From contig CAMYNL010000020.1 of the NCBI GenBank assembly GCA_947259705.1, positions 1 to 57,387 on the forward strand: a stretch of DNA of 57,387 nt, written 5' to 3'. The translations under genes were made by a program, and so were the position numbers. The notes below the pieces were generated by a model. It worked only from the letters and a program-made list of their open reading frames with translations. It did no database searches and was not told the origin of the DNA. Positions within the stretch are counted from its first letter, which is position 1. Every line of letters starts with the position of its first letter. The DNA is from an uncultured Gammaproteobacteria bacterium. Lineage in GTDB: Bacteria; Pseudomonadota; Gammaproteobacteria; Arenicellales; JAANXG01. Positions 9,287-18,247 of this stretch are shown here, in pieces.

Positions 9287-9819
9287 GGGGCCCCGGCAGC
9301 GGTTCCGAAGCAGAACTCCTGTACCTGCCAGCGCCGGCGGGGAGGCGTCAGCATTCGGCACGACGGCCCGCCGTGTGTGCGCACGCGGCCGCTGGTCCCG
9401 GGGTTCGGCACCCACGGATCAGTCGCGGTGTCGCAGACCCGCTCGCGGGTATGGCCGTAGGCGATGGCCCCGGCGCCCCGGTTGTTGCGGCGCAGGCGCC
9501 GGTGGGTTCCGCGGGCATCCCGGATCCGCTGTCTGTGCTCAACCGCGAGGCGGCCGCCGGGCAGGTCCACCAGGTGCCGGTCGGGCAAGCCGGCGAGCAG
9601 AGAGCAGTTGTCAACACGCCACTCGTGCTCGACATCATTTTTTTCCCGCACCGCTATCACCTCGCCACTGCGTGGCTGCAGGGCACCCGCAACCGAGCCG
9701 CCCATGACGTCGCCCGCATGCACCGCGATATCGCAGCGCCGCGACAGTTCGGCTACCCGCGGATCGAGAAAACCGTGGCTGTCGGACAAGATCAGGGCTG
9801 TAACGAGCTGGCTTGGCAT
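9274..9819 (-). CDS. YfcE/MJ0936-like calcineurin-fold phosphodiesterase
   Basis: A metallophosphoesterase of about 181 residues. The ordered motifs are SDSHG, HAGDVMG, a KND in place of the usual GNND, AYGHTRERV, and NPGTSG near the C-terminus. The family hydrolyses phosphodiesters with two metals (often Mn). Two deviations stand out: the glycine before the metal-binding Asn is Lys, and the second His of the usual GHTH motif is Arg, which may change metal use. The start ATG 9819 is where family similarity begins; the open frame to 10260 overlaps the ykgJ gene antisense-like and is ignored. It lies downstream of ykgJ and overlaps the orphan protein gene. Confidence 0.8.
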   Translation of the reverse strand: MPSQLVTALILSDSHGFLDPRVAELSRRCDIAVHAGDVMGGSVAGALQPRSGEVIAVREKNDVEHEWRVDNCSLLAGLPDRHLVDLPGGRLAVEHRQRIRDARGTHRRLRRNNRGAGAIAYGHTRERVCDTATDPWVPNPGTSGRVRTHGGPSCRMLTPPRRRWQVQEFCFGTAAGAPCTS

Positions 9820-9923
9820 GGTTCCGGATTCGGCTGGCGCAGCATAGCACGCCTTGCCGCGAGCGAAGCCGCGCAACCGGATGAGGCCCGGGCTGCGAAC
9901 GACTGGCTGGCCGGAGCCGGGGT

Positions 9924-10790
9924 CTAATCGCCGCCCCTGGCCGTCATCTTCGCGCGAAGTTCCTTGCGCTTGGCAACGCGCTTCTCCCTCGCATCCTCGC
10001 GCACCGGGATGCTCATCTCGCCGAACAGCACCTGCTTGAGAAAGCGAAAGGCGAACTTGAGCAGTTCCTCGTCGTCCGCCAGCAACCTCGAGCGCTCGGC
10101 CTCCTCGAGGGCGAAGATCTCCGTGAATCCCGGCGTCTCGATGAAGTCCCGGAAGCTGTCCACGTCGTAGCTGCACATGTCGAACAGCTGCAGGCTGCGC
10201 TCTGAAGGAGCGCCCACGGTAGGGCCGCTGCTGCGCTTCTTGAGGATGATGTCGCGCCACTCCCGGTTCATTTCGTCATACTTCTCGATTCCCTGCTCGC
10301 GGCGATACTGCGCCACCGTCAGGCTGCGCGGCTCCTCGTGGCCGAGGCAATGGTCCTCCTTGACCAGGAAGTAGATATCCTCCACGCCTGCGCTTTCCTT
10401 CTTGCGCACGCCCATGCTGCCGAGCGCATAGTAGCGGCATGCGGCGAGGCGATCGTCGTAGACCCCGCAACCTTCCTCGGTCAGGAACACGCACTCGGTG
10501 GTGCCGGGCTTGGTGTTCAGCTTCAGGCCCGGCATGTTGTGGTAGTCCATCGCGTAGGGCGTGGTGTAGCGCGCTACGAACTCACGGGCATCGAGAGCCA
10601 ACCGGCGCTTCAGCCGCAGGATGTCGTAGGGCGTAATGGTGATATCGATACTCCTGCAGCACGCGTTGAAGCATGCCACACCCTTGTGGCAGTGGAACTG
10701 GATCTCGCTGTCCGGGCCCAGTTCGACGGGTTGCACGGGGCTCTGCCAGGGCACATCACCGGCGGTCTTGTTCGGATCGTCGTTGGACAT
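9924..10790 (-). CDS. YkgJ-family cysteine-cluster protein
   Basis: A 288-residue protein of the YkgJ (UPF0153) family. The N-terminal cluster FHCHKGVACFNACCRS is followed by a second cluster around TECVFLTEEGCGVYDDRLAACR, supplying the conserved cysteines proposed to bind zinc or an iron-sulfur centre. The C-terminal half is helical and charged (KKRSSG to a Lys/Arg-rich end) and longer than in minimal family members. Start ATG 10790 was chosen because the frame upstream has no family similarity. It lies 125 bp after aprA, behind a strong terminator, and has a possible promoter of its own (TACAAT as ATTGTA on the plus strand, 10831-10836). The biochemical role is unknown; a link to sulfur oxidation would be guesswork from position. 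Confidence 0.82.
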   Translation of the reverse strand: MSNDDPNKTAGDVPWQSPVQPVELGPDSEIQFHCHKGVACFNACCRSIDITITPYDILRLKRRLALDAREFVARYTTPYAMDYHNMPGLKLNTKPGTTECVFLTEEGCGVYDDRLAACRYYALGSMGVRKKESAGVEDIYFLVKEDHCLGHEEPRSLTVAQYRREQGIEKYDEMNREWRDIILKKRSSGPTVGAPSERSLQLFDMCSYDVDSFRDFIETPGFTEIFALEEAERSRLLADDEELLKFAFRFLKQVLFGEMSIPVREDAREKRVAKRKELRAKMTARGGD

Positions 10791-10858
10791 GGGAGCGCTT
10801 CTGCTCGGGGGAGCGGTTGGATGGAGCGCCATTGTAAGGCGCGTGGGGGCTGTTGCAG

Positions 10859-10893
10859 AAAACAAGCCGGGCGCCTCGCGGCGCCCGGCTTGT
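10859..10893 (-). terminator. Rho-independent terminator after aprA
   Basis: A perfect 14-bp GC-rich stem (arms 10862-10875 and 10880-10893) with the loop GCGA on the minus strand, a GNRA-type tetraloop. On that strand it is followed by three T residues at 10861-10859. It begins 22 bp beyond the aprA stop. The T-run is short, so termination strength is uncertain, but the stem is very stable. Confidence 0.75.
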
Positions 10894-10915
10894 CTGGTCC
10901 CGGCTGATGCCGTAC

Positions 10916-12874
10916 TTATACCGCGCTGCCGGGTCGGTGCATGCCCGCTGGCTCGTCCTCGGTGGGCTTGACCAGCTGGGCGTAGGGCACCTTCTTCAAC
11001 GACCACTCGCCGGTCTCCCGGTCATAAGTCGAGTTCACGAAGCATTTCCAATTATTGTCATCGATGTCCAGGAAATCGGTCCGGTAATAGTAACCGGGAT
11101 AACGGGTCTCCTCGCGGAACTGGATGTGCTTCATGTGGGCCTCGGCGGCGATGATGCGATGGTAGTTCTCCCAGGCGCGCAGCAGCTCGTGCAGGTCCTT
11201 GGCGCGCATCTTGAGTGAGTCTTCCTTGATCATCCGCAGCTTCTTTTCGGCGATCTCCAGCATCTTGGCGTTGGTCTGGTACCAGGTCCCCACGCCCGCC
11301 ACATACTCGTCCATGATCTTCTGCAGCCGGAACTGCAGCATCTTGGGGGTGATGTAGTGCGGGTTGACGTCGATCGCCGTCGTGTAGCCCTTGTGCTCCA
11401 AGAACGTCTTCACCGGACGGTAGATCTCTTCCACCAGTTCGTCCACGCTGCGCGCCATTTCCGGCTTCCAGTCCTGGTTGTCCAGCGCGAACTTGACCAT
11501 CGCCTTGGCGGCAATGCGGCCTTCCGAGTGTGAACCGGACGAGAATTTGTGACCCGAGGCGCCGACGCCGTCACCGGCCGTGAACAGGCCCTTCACCGTG
11601 GTCATGCGGTTATAGCCCCAGTGGTAGTGGTCCGGGGTGCCAGGCAGGTCCTCCGGACCGGAGCACCAGATGCCCGCGCAGCCGGCATGGGAGCCCAGCA
11701 GGTAGGGTTCGGTGGGCATCAGTTCCGACATCTCCTTGTCCGGCTCGATGTTCTCGCCCGCCCATACGCCGCACTGGCCGATGGTCATGTCGAGAAAGTC
11801 CTCCCAGGCCTCGGCCTCGAGCTGCTTGATCTCTTTCGGCGTCATGTTTTCCGCCAGTTTTGCCATGGCGGCGGGCGTATCCATTAAGATCGGGCCGCGG
11901 CCTTCGCGTATTTCCTTCATCATCAGATGGTTGCGCAGGCAGGTGCCCATCTTGGGGCCGCTGGCGTAGGCGTCGTACTTGTTGTCCGCCAGGATGGAGT
12001 AGTTCTTGGTCTGGTAGTCCTCGCCGAAGGCGTTGAACGCCCGCGCCTTGAACAGCAGAAACCAGGCGCCGACCGGACCGTAACCGTCCTTGAAGCGGGC
12101 CGGCACGAAACGGTTCTCCATCAGGGTCAGTTCCGCACCACACTCGGCCGCCATCGCATAGGTGGAACCCGCGTTCCACACCGGGTACCAGGCGCGCCCC
12201 ATGCCCTCTCCCACGGAGCGCGGACGGAATACATTCACCGCGCCGCCGCAAACCAGCAGGCAACACTTAAACTTGTAGATGTGGAGTTTGTGATCACGCA
12301 CGCTGAATCCAGCGGCACCCGCGACGCGGCTGGGATCGTTCTTGTCGGTGACCAGACGAACAATGAATATGCGCTCATGGATTCGGTCCATGCCCAGCGC
12401 CTTCTTGGCCGCCTCGGCGACGATCCACTTGTAGGACTCGCCGTTGATCATGATCTGCCAGCGTCCGGAGCGGACCGGCTTGCCACCCTCGGTGAGCATC
12501 CTGCCCTCGTCACCCTTCTGCTTCCAGATCGGCAGGCCCCATTCCTCGAAGTGGTGCACTGAGTCGTCGACGTGTCGGCCGACGTCGTAGACCAGGTCCT
12601 CACGAACGATCCCCATCAGGTCACCGCGCACATAGCGAACGTACTCCGCCGGATCATTCTCACCCATGTAGGTGTTGATCGCGGACAGGCCCTGGGCTAC
12701 CGCGCCGGAACGGTCGAGCGCCGCCTTGTCCACCAGTTTGATCTTGAGGTCCGTGCCCTCGGCCCAGCGGGTGATCTCGAACGCGGCGCCACATGCCGCC
12801 ATGCCCCCGCCAATAATCAGAATGTCGACTTCCTCTTCTATGATTTCCGGATTTCCAAAACCGTATTCAGACAT
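10916..12874 (-). CDS. aprA: Adenylylsulfate (APS) reductase, alpha subunit
   Basis: The FAD-containing catalytic subunit of dissimilatory APS reductase, 652 residues, the usual length. In sulfur oxidisers the enzyme runs in reverse, joining sulfite and AMP to APS with release of two electrons. The FAD-binding Rossmann motif ILIIGGGMAACGAAFEI is near residues 19-35, and RSGAVAQGLSAIN follows near 55-68. GYNRMTTVKGLFTAGDGVG and SGSHSEGRIA are the C-terminal flavin contacts typical of AprA. It follows aprB with a 94-bp spacer that contains a hairpin. No aprM, sat or qmo genes adjoin it, so the membrane electron acceptor must be encoded elsewhere. Whether the lineage is of sulfur-oxidiser type needs a tree, but context favours oxidation. 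Confidence 0.97.
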   Translation of the reverse strand: MSEYGFGNPEIIEEEVDILIIGGGMAACGAAFEITRWAEGTDLKIKLVDKAALDRSGAVAQGLSAINTYMGENDPAEYVRYVRGDLMGIVREDLVYDVGRHVDDSVHHFEEWGLPIWKQKGDEGRMLTEGGKPVRSGRWQIMINGESYKWIVAEAAKKALGMDRIHERIFIVRLVTDKNDPSRVAGAAGFSVRDHKLHIYKFKCCLLVCGGAVNVFRPRSVGEGMGRAWYPVWNAGSTYAMAAECGAELTLMENRFVPARFKDGYGPVGAWFLLFKARAFNAFGEDYQTKNYSILADNKYDAYASGPKMGTCLRNHLMMKEIREGRGPILMDTPAAMAKLAENMTPKEIKQLEAEAWEDFLDMTIGQCGVWAGENIEPDKEMSELMPTEPYLLGSHAGCAGIWCSGPEDLPGTPDHYHWGYNRMTTVKGLFTAGDGVGASGHKFSSGSHSEGRIAAKAMVKFALDNQDWKPEMARSVDELVEEIYRPVKTFLEHKGYTTAIDVNPHYITPKMLQFRLQKIMDEYVAGVGTWYQTNAKMLEIAEKKLRMIKEDSLKMRAKDLHELLRAWENYHRIIAAEAHMKHIQFREETRYPGYYYRTDFLDIDDNNWKCFVNSTYDRETGEWSLKKVPYAQLVKPTEDEPAGMHRPGSAV

Positions 12875-12968
12875 ACTTCATTCCTCGATTCGTTCACTGG
12901 GGTTTCCTGCCGTCGCTAACCCGGAGCGCTTGCAGGCAGGGAACCGTCGTTGTTTGGAGACCGCGCCG

Positions 12969-13433
12969 CTAGCTCGAGTGGAACTGGCTCAAGTCGCAGG
13001 AATGCGTCCCCTTTGTGAACAGACTGGAATGATCGGTGATCTCCTCCATTTCCGCGGCCGGCTTGCCCTGGTAGGGGTCGATGGAACCTTCTGCCGTGGT
13101 ACGAATGGGAAACTTGAAACGTTTCATGGTGCCGTTGCGGAACTTGATGGTCCACATGATGGACTCGGTTCCACGCAGTGGCTGTACCGATGCGCCCAGG
13201 GGCACCACGTCGGCGTAATGCCGACACTCAATGGCCTGCTGCGGGCAAATCTTCACGCAGCTGTAGCACTCCCAGCACTGCTCCGGCTCCTGGTTGTAGG
13301 CCTTCATGGCATGTCCAGTTTCGGAACCGTCCTTGTCCAGACGCATCAGGTCGTGCGGGCAGATATACGTGCAGGCCGTCTTGTCCTGCCCCTTGCAGCC
13401 ATCGCATTTTTCGGTACGTACGTAGGTTGGCAT
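12969..13433 (-). CDS. aprB: Adenylylsulfate (APS) reductase, beta subunit
   Basis: The electron-transfer subunit of APS reductase, 154 residues, with two [4Fe-4S] clusters. The first cysteine set is at 10, 13, 21 and 25; the second is CWECYSCVKICP at 53, 56, 59 and 63. The C-terminal half, after about residue 80, is the tail that wraps AprA. The start at 13433 has GGAG seven bases upstream and matches the family N-terminus (MPTYVRTEKCDGC). It is the first gene of the aprBA unit and sits downstream of a TATAAT element at 13560-13565. No frameshift or missing ligand is seen. Confidence 0.96.
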   Translation of the reverse strand: MPTYVRTEKCDGCKGQDKTACTYICPHDLMRLDKDGSETGHAMKAYNQEPEQCWECYSCVKICPQQAIECRHYADVVPLGASVQPLRGTESIMWTIKFRNGTMKRFKFPIRTTAEGSIDPYQGKPAAEMEEITDHSSLFTKGTHSCDLSQFHSS

Positions 13434-13559
13434 TATCGTTCTCCGTCGCGTTGCTGGTCGTGAAACCAGCGTTCTATTCAGTCGTTGATAAACGCCTTGC
13501 GGCCGCCGGCAGCAGCCGCAGAAATTCACTGCCTCCCGCGAAGGGGAGAGACTCGCGAC

Positions 13560-13565
13560 ATTATA
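13560..13565 (-). promoter_or_regulatory. Candidate -10 element for aprBA
   Basis: On the minus strand a perfect TATAAT lies about 127 bp upstream of the aprB start. The matching -35 position holds only weak similarity (TTAGTT at 16 bp or ATTAGT at 17 bp spacing), as expected for an activated promoter. The leader also contains a 6-bp hairpin (13453-13458 with 13465-13470). The gap 13434-13660 holds no gene. Confidence 0.4.
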
Positions 13566-13660
13566 GAGTCGGTAGGGGGAAAACTAATCAGTATTGCGAG
13601 GTGGCGGATAAGTATCCTTTATTTTTTTCCGCCCTGGAGCGAGGCGTACAGCGGCGGGGG

Positions 13661-14260
13661 TCAGCGCGCGGCGGCATCGGCAGGGCTTCCCTGCAGCTGG
13701 CGGAAGCGCTCCAGATCCTTGTTGAAGCGCTGCAGCAGGTTATCGAGGTCCCGCCGCTTGCCGGCTATGACTCGATCGTATTCGGCGATCTGCTGCCGCA
13801 GGATTTCCAGATCCCGCGGTTTCGCACTATGGGCCTCAAGGTCGACGAGTTCATCGCTGAGCTGCTTCCGGAAGCTCTCGTCGGAGAGGATTGACTGGTT
13901 GAATGCCGCCGCCCGCTCATCGCGCGCCCGGATAAGGCTCTGCTCGGTGTCGTAGGTGTCAAGCAGGCGAAGGTCGAGCTCCCGCTGCCGCGCCTGCACC
14001 CGCTTTGCTTCCTTCGCCTCCGTGGCCGCGTCGCGCTTTGCATCCAGTTCCTCCTGGGTGGGTGGGGGCGCCCGCTCATCGACCTTCAAACCGCGTCCAT
14101 CGATCTCGGTGATCTTGGCCCGCTCGCACTCCGCGGCTGCGTAGTCTCCGTAATGCCAGGTGCCCGAGGCATCCTGGCATTTCTTGATGGTAACCTCGGC
14201 TGCCGTCGGGGCAATACCGGTGGCCAGCAATATCAGGATGAAGAGTCTGAGAATCTGCAT
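13661..14260 (-). CDS. DUF4124-domain exported protein with coiled coil
   Basis: A 199-residue exported protein. A signal peptide (MQILRLFILILLATGIAPTA, cleavage near residue 22-25) is followed by a DUF4124-type segment (KKCQDASGTWHYGDYAAAEC), with two cysteines probably forming a disulfide. After that come about 140 residues of highly charged heptad-like sequence (EAKEAKRVQARQRELDLRLL to the C-terminus), likely a coiled coil. DUF4124 proteins are periplasmic and of unknown function. ATG 14260 was chosen for the signal peptide; the frame upstream to 14329 has no such character. It lies between lgt and the aprBA promoter on the same strand. Confidence 0.8.
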   Translation of the reverse strand: MQILRLFILILLATGIAPTAAEVTIKKCQDASGTWHYGDYAAAECERAKITEIDGRGLKVDERAPPPTQEELDAKRDAATEAKEAKRVQARQRELDLRLLDTYDTEQSLIRARDERAAAFNQSILSDESFRKQLSDELVDLEAHSAKPRDLEILRQQIAEYDRVIAGKRRDLDNLLQRFNKDLERFRQLQGSPADAAAR

Positions 14261-14339
14261 GAACTTTGTGCTAACAACTCTGGCGTGAATACTTCTTATC
14301 CAACATAAACGCCGCCCCGGGAAAGTCAAGGGGCGCCCG

Positions 14340-15152
14340 TCATTGGGACGGACGCGCGGTGCCGGCGGAGGCCTCCGGCCCTGCCCGCAGCATCAGCCAC
14401 AGCCCGAACAACACCATCGGTATGCTGAGCACCTGGCCGACGGTCAGCCAGTCGGCGTAAAGATAGCCGATATGGGCGTCCGGCAGCCGCACCAGTTCCA
14501 CCAGTATCCGAAACAGCCCGTAGCAGACGAGAAACAGCCCTGACACCGCGCCGCTCGGGCGCGCCCTGCCCGAGAACGACCACAATACGACAAACAGCAC
14601 CACACCCTCCAGCAGCGCCTCGTAGAGCATCGACGGGTGGCGCGGCACCAGCGTCGGGTCGGTGCGTGGGAACACCATGGCCCAGGGCAGATCCGACGCC
14701 TTTCCCCACAGCTCCTGGTTGATGAAGTTGCCGATTCGGCCAGCCCCGAGGCCGAGCGGAGCCAGCGGCGCGATGAAATCCGACACCTGGAGGAATGTGC
14801 GGCTGGTCTTGCGGGCGTACAGCGCCATGGCGATGATGACGCCGACCAGGCCGCCGTGAAACGACATGCCGCCGGTCCAGATGTAGAGCAGTTCCTGCGG
14901 CTGCTCGAGGTAATGCGGAAGGTTGTAGAACAGGACGTAACCCAGGCGGCCACCCAGAATGACGCCCAGCGCCACGTAGAACAGCAGGTCGGACACCTCG
15001 TCCCGGTTCCACCCGGAACCCGGTTGGCCGGCCCGGTAGACTCCCAGCCAGTAGCCACCGACAAAACCCACCAGGTACATCAAACCGTACCAGTGGACCT
15101 TGAGCGGGCCGACGGACAGTGCCACCGGGTCCATGTTCGGGTGCATGATCAT
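14340..15152 (-). CDS. lgt: Prolipoprotein diacylglyceryl transferase
   Basis: Transfers diacylglycerol from phosphatidylglycerol to the lipobox cysteine of prolipoproteins, the first step of lipoprotein maturation. A polytopic inner-membrane protein of about 270 residues, as usual. Family motifs include WYGLMYLVGF near the N-terminus, MSFHGGLVGVI (catalytic His region) and the Lgt signature GAGRIGNFINQELWG. ATG 15152 and ATG 15146 are both possible starts. It is transcribed away from the DUF255 gene, and its stop is 79 bp from the DUF4124 start. Confidence 0.95.
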   Translation of the reverse strand: MIMHPNMDPVALSVGPLKVHWYGLMYLVGFVGGYWLGVYRAGQPGSGWNRDEVSDLLFYVALGVILGGRLGYVLFYNLPHYLEQPQELLYIWTGGMSFHGGLVGVIIAMALYARKTSRTFLQVSDFIAPLAPLGLGAGRIGNFINQELWGKASDLPWAMVFPRTDPTLVPRHPSMLYEALLEGVVLFVVLWSFSGRARPSGAVSGLFLVCYGLFRILVELVRLPDAHIGYLYADWLTVGQVLSIPMVLFGLWLMLRAGPEASAGTARPSQ

Positions 15153-15274
15153 GCGGCAAAGATACAGGACAAACCAGCCGCAGCGAAAGTTCCGGCGCCG
15201 TCTTCGGGCGGCCGCGCGGCGCTTTTGCCCCGGCGGCCACGGGGGTGAGATAATGCGGTTTTTCCGGCAGCACT

Positions 15275-17347
15275 ATGTCCAGCAACTCTTTCAGCAACCA
15301 CCTGGTCGGCGAAACCAGCCCCTACCTGCTGCAGCACGCGCGGAACCCCGTGGACTGGTATCCCTGGGGGGAAGACGCGTTAGCCCTCGCCCGACGCGCC
15401 GACAAGCCTATCCTGCTCTCGATCGGTTACTCGGCCTGCCACTGGTGCCACGTGATGGAACGGGAGTCGTTCGAGGACACCGACACCGCACGCTTCATGA
15501 ACGAGCACTTCGTCTGCGTCAAAGTGGACCGCGAGGAACGCCCGGACCTGGACAAGATATACCAGACTGCACATCAGTTGCTGACCCAGCGACCGGGGGG
15601 CTGGCCCTTGAATGTGGTGATCACACCGAACGACCAGGTTCCGTTCTTCGCCGGCACCTATTTCCCGCCGCAGCCGCGCCACGGCATGCCGGCCTTCACC
15701 GACGTGTTGCGCCGCATCGTCGAGTTCTATGCCGAGAAACGGGAAAGCCTGGTACATAACGCCGCCACCGTAAAAGACGCCTTTTTGCAACTCGAGGCGC
15801 AGTACGCCGGCGACGGCACCCTCAGTGACGAACTGCTGGACCAGGCGGTGGCCACGTTGAGACAACAGTTCGACGAACACCATGGCGGTTTCGGCTCGGC
15901 GCCGAAGTTCCCCTATCCCACCAGCCTGGAGACATGCCTGCGCGGCTGGGCCCGCCGCCGGGATAGCGGCCAGGCCGACCCGCGACTGCTGCACATGGCC
16001 GCCCACACGCTGTCCGCCATGGCCGATGGCGGCATCTATGACCAGCTGGCGGGCGGTTTCTACCGCTATTCCGTGGACCAGAAGTGGTCGATACCGCATT
16101 TCGAGAAGATGCTGTACGACAACGCGCAGCTGCTTTCACTGTATGTGGACGGCTGGCTGGCGACCGGGATGGAGGGTTTTCGCGACGTAGCCGTCGAAAC
16201 CGCGCAATGGGTAATCCGCGACATGCAGGACCCCGATGGCGGTTTTTATTCCACGCTGGACGCCGACTCTGAGGGCCAGGAAGGGGAGTTCTACGTCTGG
16301 ACGGTATCGGAACTGAGGTCTCTGCTCAGCGAGGAGGAGTATGCGGTGACCGAGGCCCGCTACGGGCTCACCGGGGCGCCCAATTTCGAGGGCAGGTGGC
16401 ACCTCAATGTCGCCCGCGACATGGCCGGCGCAGCCGAGGTATGCGGTATCGACGAGCCACTGGCGGCGCAACGGCTGCTGACAGCGCGCCGCAAGCTGCT
16501 CGAGCGGCGGGCGCAGCGCGTCTGGCCGGCACGGGACGAAAAGATTCTGACCTCTTGGAACGCGCTGATGATCCAGGGCATGGCCCGTGCCGGCCGGCTG
16601 CTGGGCCGGCCGGAACTCATCGATTCTGCGCAGCACGCACTGGACTTCGTGCGCGAGGTGCTCTTCAGCAACGGGCGGCTCTACGCCACCACCAAGGGCG
16701 GCAGCACGCGTCTCAACGCCTACCTGGACGACCATGCGTTCCTCATCGCCGCGGCGCTGGAGTCCCTGCAGGCACGCTGGCGCCCTGCCGACCTTGACTT
16801 CGCGAGGGCACTTGCCGGCCTGCTGCTGCGCTATTTCCAGGACGAAGAGGATGGCGGATTCTATTTTACTGCCGATGATCACGAGGAGCTTTTGTACAGG
16901 CAGAAACCCGCCGGCGACGATGCCACGCCATCCGGAAATGGCGTGGCGGCCCTGGCGCTGCTGAGATTGGGTCATCTGCTGGGTGACGCGGAGCTGCTGG
17001 CTGCGGCGGAGCGGGTCCTGCGGGGCCTGGCCGGCGCCATGGCCAGTTATCCGGCGGCGCACGGCGCCCTGCTCGGCGCTCTGGAAGAGTACCTGAACCC
17101 GACCGAGGCCATCGTCATCCGGGGCGACGAAGCTGCCGCAGCTCCGTGGCTGGATGCGTGCCGCCAGGACTACGCGCCGCGTCGCATGGTGTATTGGATT
17201 CCGGAGACCGGGGCGCCGCTGCCGGGTATACTCGGCGAGCGCAAGAACCTGGATACCGTGACCGCCTATGTGTGCAGCGGTCATGCCTGCCTGGCGCCGG
17301 TGACCGAGCTGGCGGAGTTCCGCAGGCAGGTCGCGGTAAAGTCGTAA
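15275..17347 (+). CDS. DUF255 thioredoxin-domain protein (YyaL/SSP411-like)
   Basis: A 690-residue protein of the YyaL/spermatogenesis-associated 20 family. An N-terminal thioredoxin-like domain (about 1-165) starts with [18 protein letters not shown] and has the CxxC motif CHWC at residues 55-58. The remainder is an alpha/alpha toroid like N-acylglucosamine 2-epimerase/glycosidases ([43 protein letters not shown] are family signatures). No signal peptide is visible. The catalytic role is not established; a carbohydrate-active or redox function is possible. ATG 15275 gives the normal N-terminus. The following exported-protein gene starts 18 bp downstream, so the two may be co-transcribed. Confidence 0.9.
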   Translation: MSSNSFSNHLVGETSPYLLQHARNPVDWYPWGEDALALARRADKPILLSIGYSACHWCHVMERESFEDTDTARFMNEHFVCVKVDREERPDLDKIYQTAHQLLTQRPGGWPLNVVITPNDQVPFFAGTYFPPQPRHGMPAFTDVLRRIVEFYAEKRESLVHNAATVKDAFLQLEAQYAGDGTLSDELLDQAVATLRQQFDEHHGGFGSAPKFPYPTSLETCLRGWARRRDSGQADPRLLHMAAHTLSAMADGGIYDQLAGGFYRYSVDQKWSIPHFEKMLYDNAQLLSLYVDGWLATGMEGFRDVAVETAQWVIRDMQDPDGGFYSTLDADSEGQEGEFYVWTVSELRSLLSEEEYAVTEARYGLTGAPNFEGRWHLNVARDMAGAAEVCGIDEPLAAQRLLTARRKLLERRAQRVWPARDEKILTSWNALMIQGMARAGRLLGRPELIDSAQHALDFVREVLFSNGRLYATTKGGSTRLNAYLDDHAFLIAAALESLQARWRPADLDFARALAGLLLRYFQDEEDGGFYFTADDHEELLYRQKPAGDDATPSGNGVAALALLRLGHLLGDAELLAAAERVLRGLAGAMASYPAAHGALLGALEEYLNPTEAIVIRGDEAAAAPWLDACRQDYAPRRMVYWIPETGAPLPGILGERKNLDTVTAYVCSGHACLAPVTELAEFRRQVAVKS

Positions 17348-17365
17348 CTTGGAGGAGCCATTAGA

Positions 17366-18199
17366 ATGCAAAGAGTGTCGTTTTTTATACCCCTGCTGGC
17401 GGGCGTCCTGTTCACGGCCGGTGTCGGTGCGGACACCACCATTGAATTCGCCGTCAAGCAATCGCCGACTGCGCCGCCGCAGACCCAGAGCGTTTACATC
17501 AAAGACGGCATGCTGATGGTCAAGGCAGCAGGCGGAGATGCAAGCACCGACCTGGTGTTCCAGCAGCAATCCGATACCATGACCATCGTCAACCACCGGG
17601 ACCGAACCTTCACCAAGCTGGATGAGAAGCGCATCGGCGATATGACCCAGCAGGCCGAGAGCATGATGTCCGCGGTGCAGCAGCAGATGGCGGAACAGCT
17701 GGCGAACCTGCCCCCCGAGCAGGCCGAACGAATGCGCGCGATGATGGGCAACATGGGCATGGGCGCAACGGGCGCGCCGCCACCCGCGCCGGAACCCAGC
17801 AGGCTGATCGAGAAAGGCTACGACAGCGTCAACGGCATTGACTGCCAGAAGCTGGATGTGGTCAAGGGACAGTCGAAAGTGGCGGAACTCTGCGTGGCCT
17901 CGCCCGGCAAGGTCGGTATTCCGACCCGGGACTACGCGGTGATCAAGGCCATGCAGGGATTCGGCGCGCGGGTAGCAGAACAGACCTCCGGATTCCTCAG
18001 CCGCTTCGGCTCCCAGGTGCCCGAATTCGGGGGCATGCAGGTGGACGGCGTGCCGATTTCCATGCTCGATCTGTCGGGCGACTCCCAGACCTCGATGACG
18101 GTCACCAGGATCGGCAGCGGCACCAGCGGCGTCACGCCTGGCGTTCCGCAGGGCTACGTCGAAAAGCAGCTGCCGTCGCTGCCGCAGATGACGCAGTGA
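17366..18199 (+). CDS. DUF4412-like exported protein
   Basis: A 277-residue protein with a clear signal peptide (RVSFFIPLLAGVLFTAGVGA, cleavage near residue 22). The mature part has beta-rich segments (TTIEFAVKQ, QSVYIKDGMLMVKA, DTMTIVNHRDRTFTKLD) followed by a Met/Gln-rich helix and a Pro-rich spacer (near 135-145). A second domain with two cysteines (GIDCQKLDV and ELCVASPG) follows. The pattern resembles DUF4412 periplasmic proteins, whose fold is lipoprotein-carrier-like; function is unknown. GGAGG upstream of the ATG is a good ribosome site. It lies 18 bp after the DUF255 gene and converges with the gamma-glutamyltransferase gene. Confidence 0.7.
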   Translation: MQRVSFFIPLLAGVLFTAGVGADTTIEFAVKQSPTAPPQTQSVYIKDGMLMVKAAGGDASTDLVFQQQSDTMTIVNHRDRTFTKLDEKRIGDMTQQAESMMSAVQQQMAEQLANLPPEQAERMRAMMGNMGMGATGAPPPAPEPSRLIEKGYDSVNGIDCQKLDVVKGQSKVAELCVASPGKVGIPTRDYAVIKAMQGFGARVAEQTSGFLSRFGSQVPEFGGMQVDGVPISMLDLSGDSQTSMTVTRIGSGTSGVTPGVPQGYVEKQLPSLPQMTQ

Positions 18200-18247
18200 A
18201 GCAAAGCGGTCGGCGCGGCTAGGTCCGCCGATCGCGGATCTGTTGGC

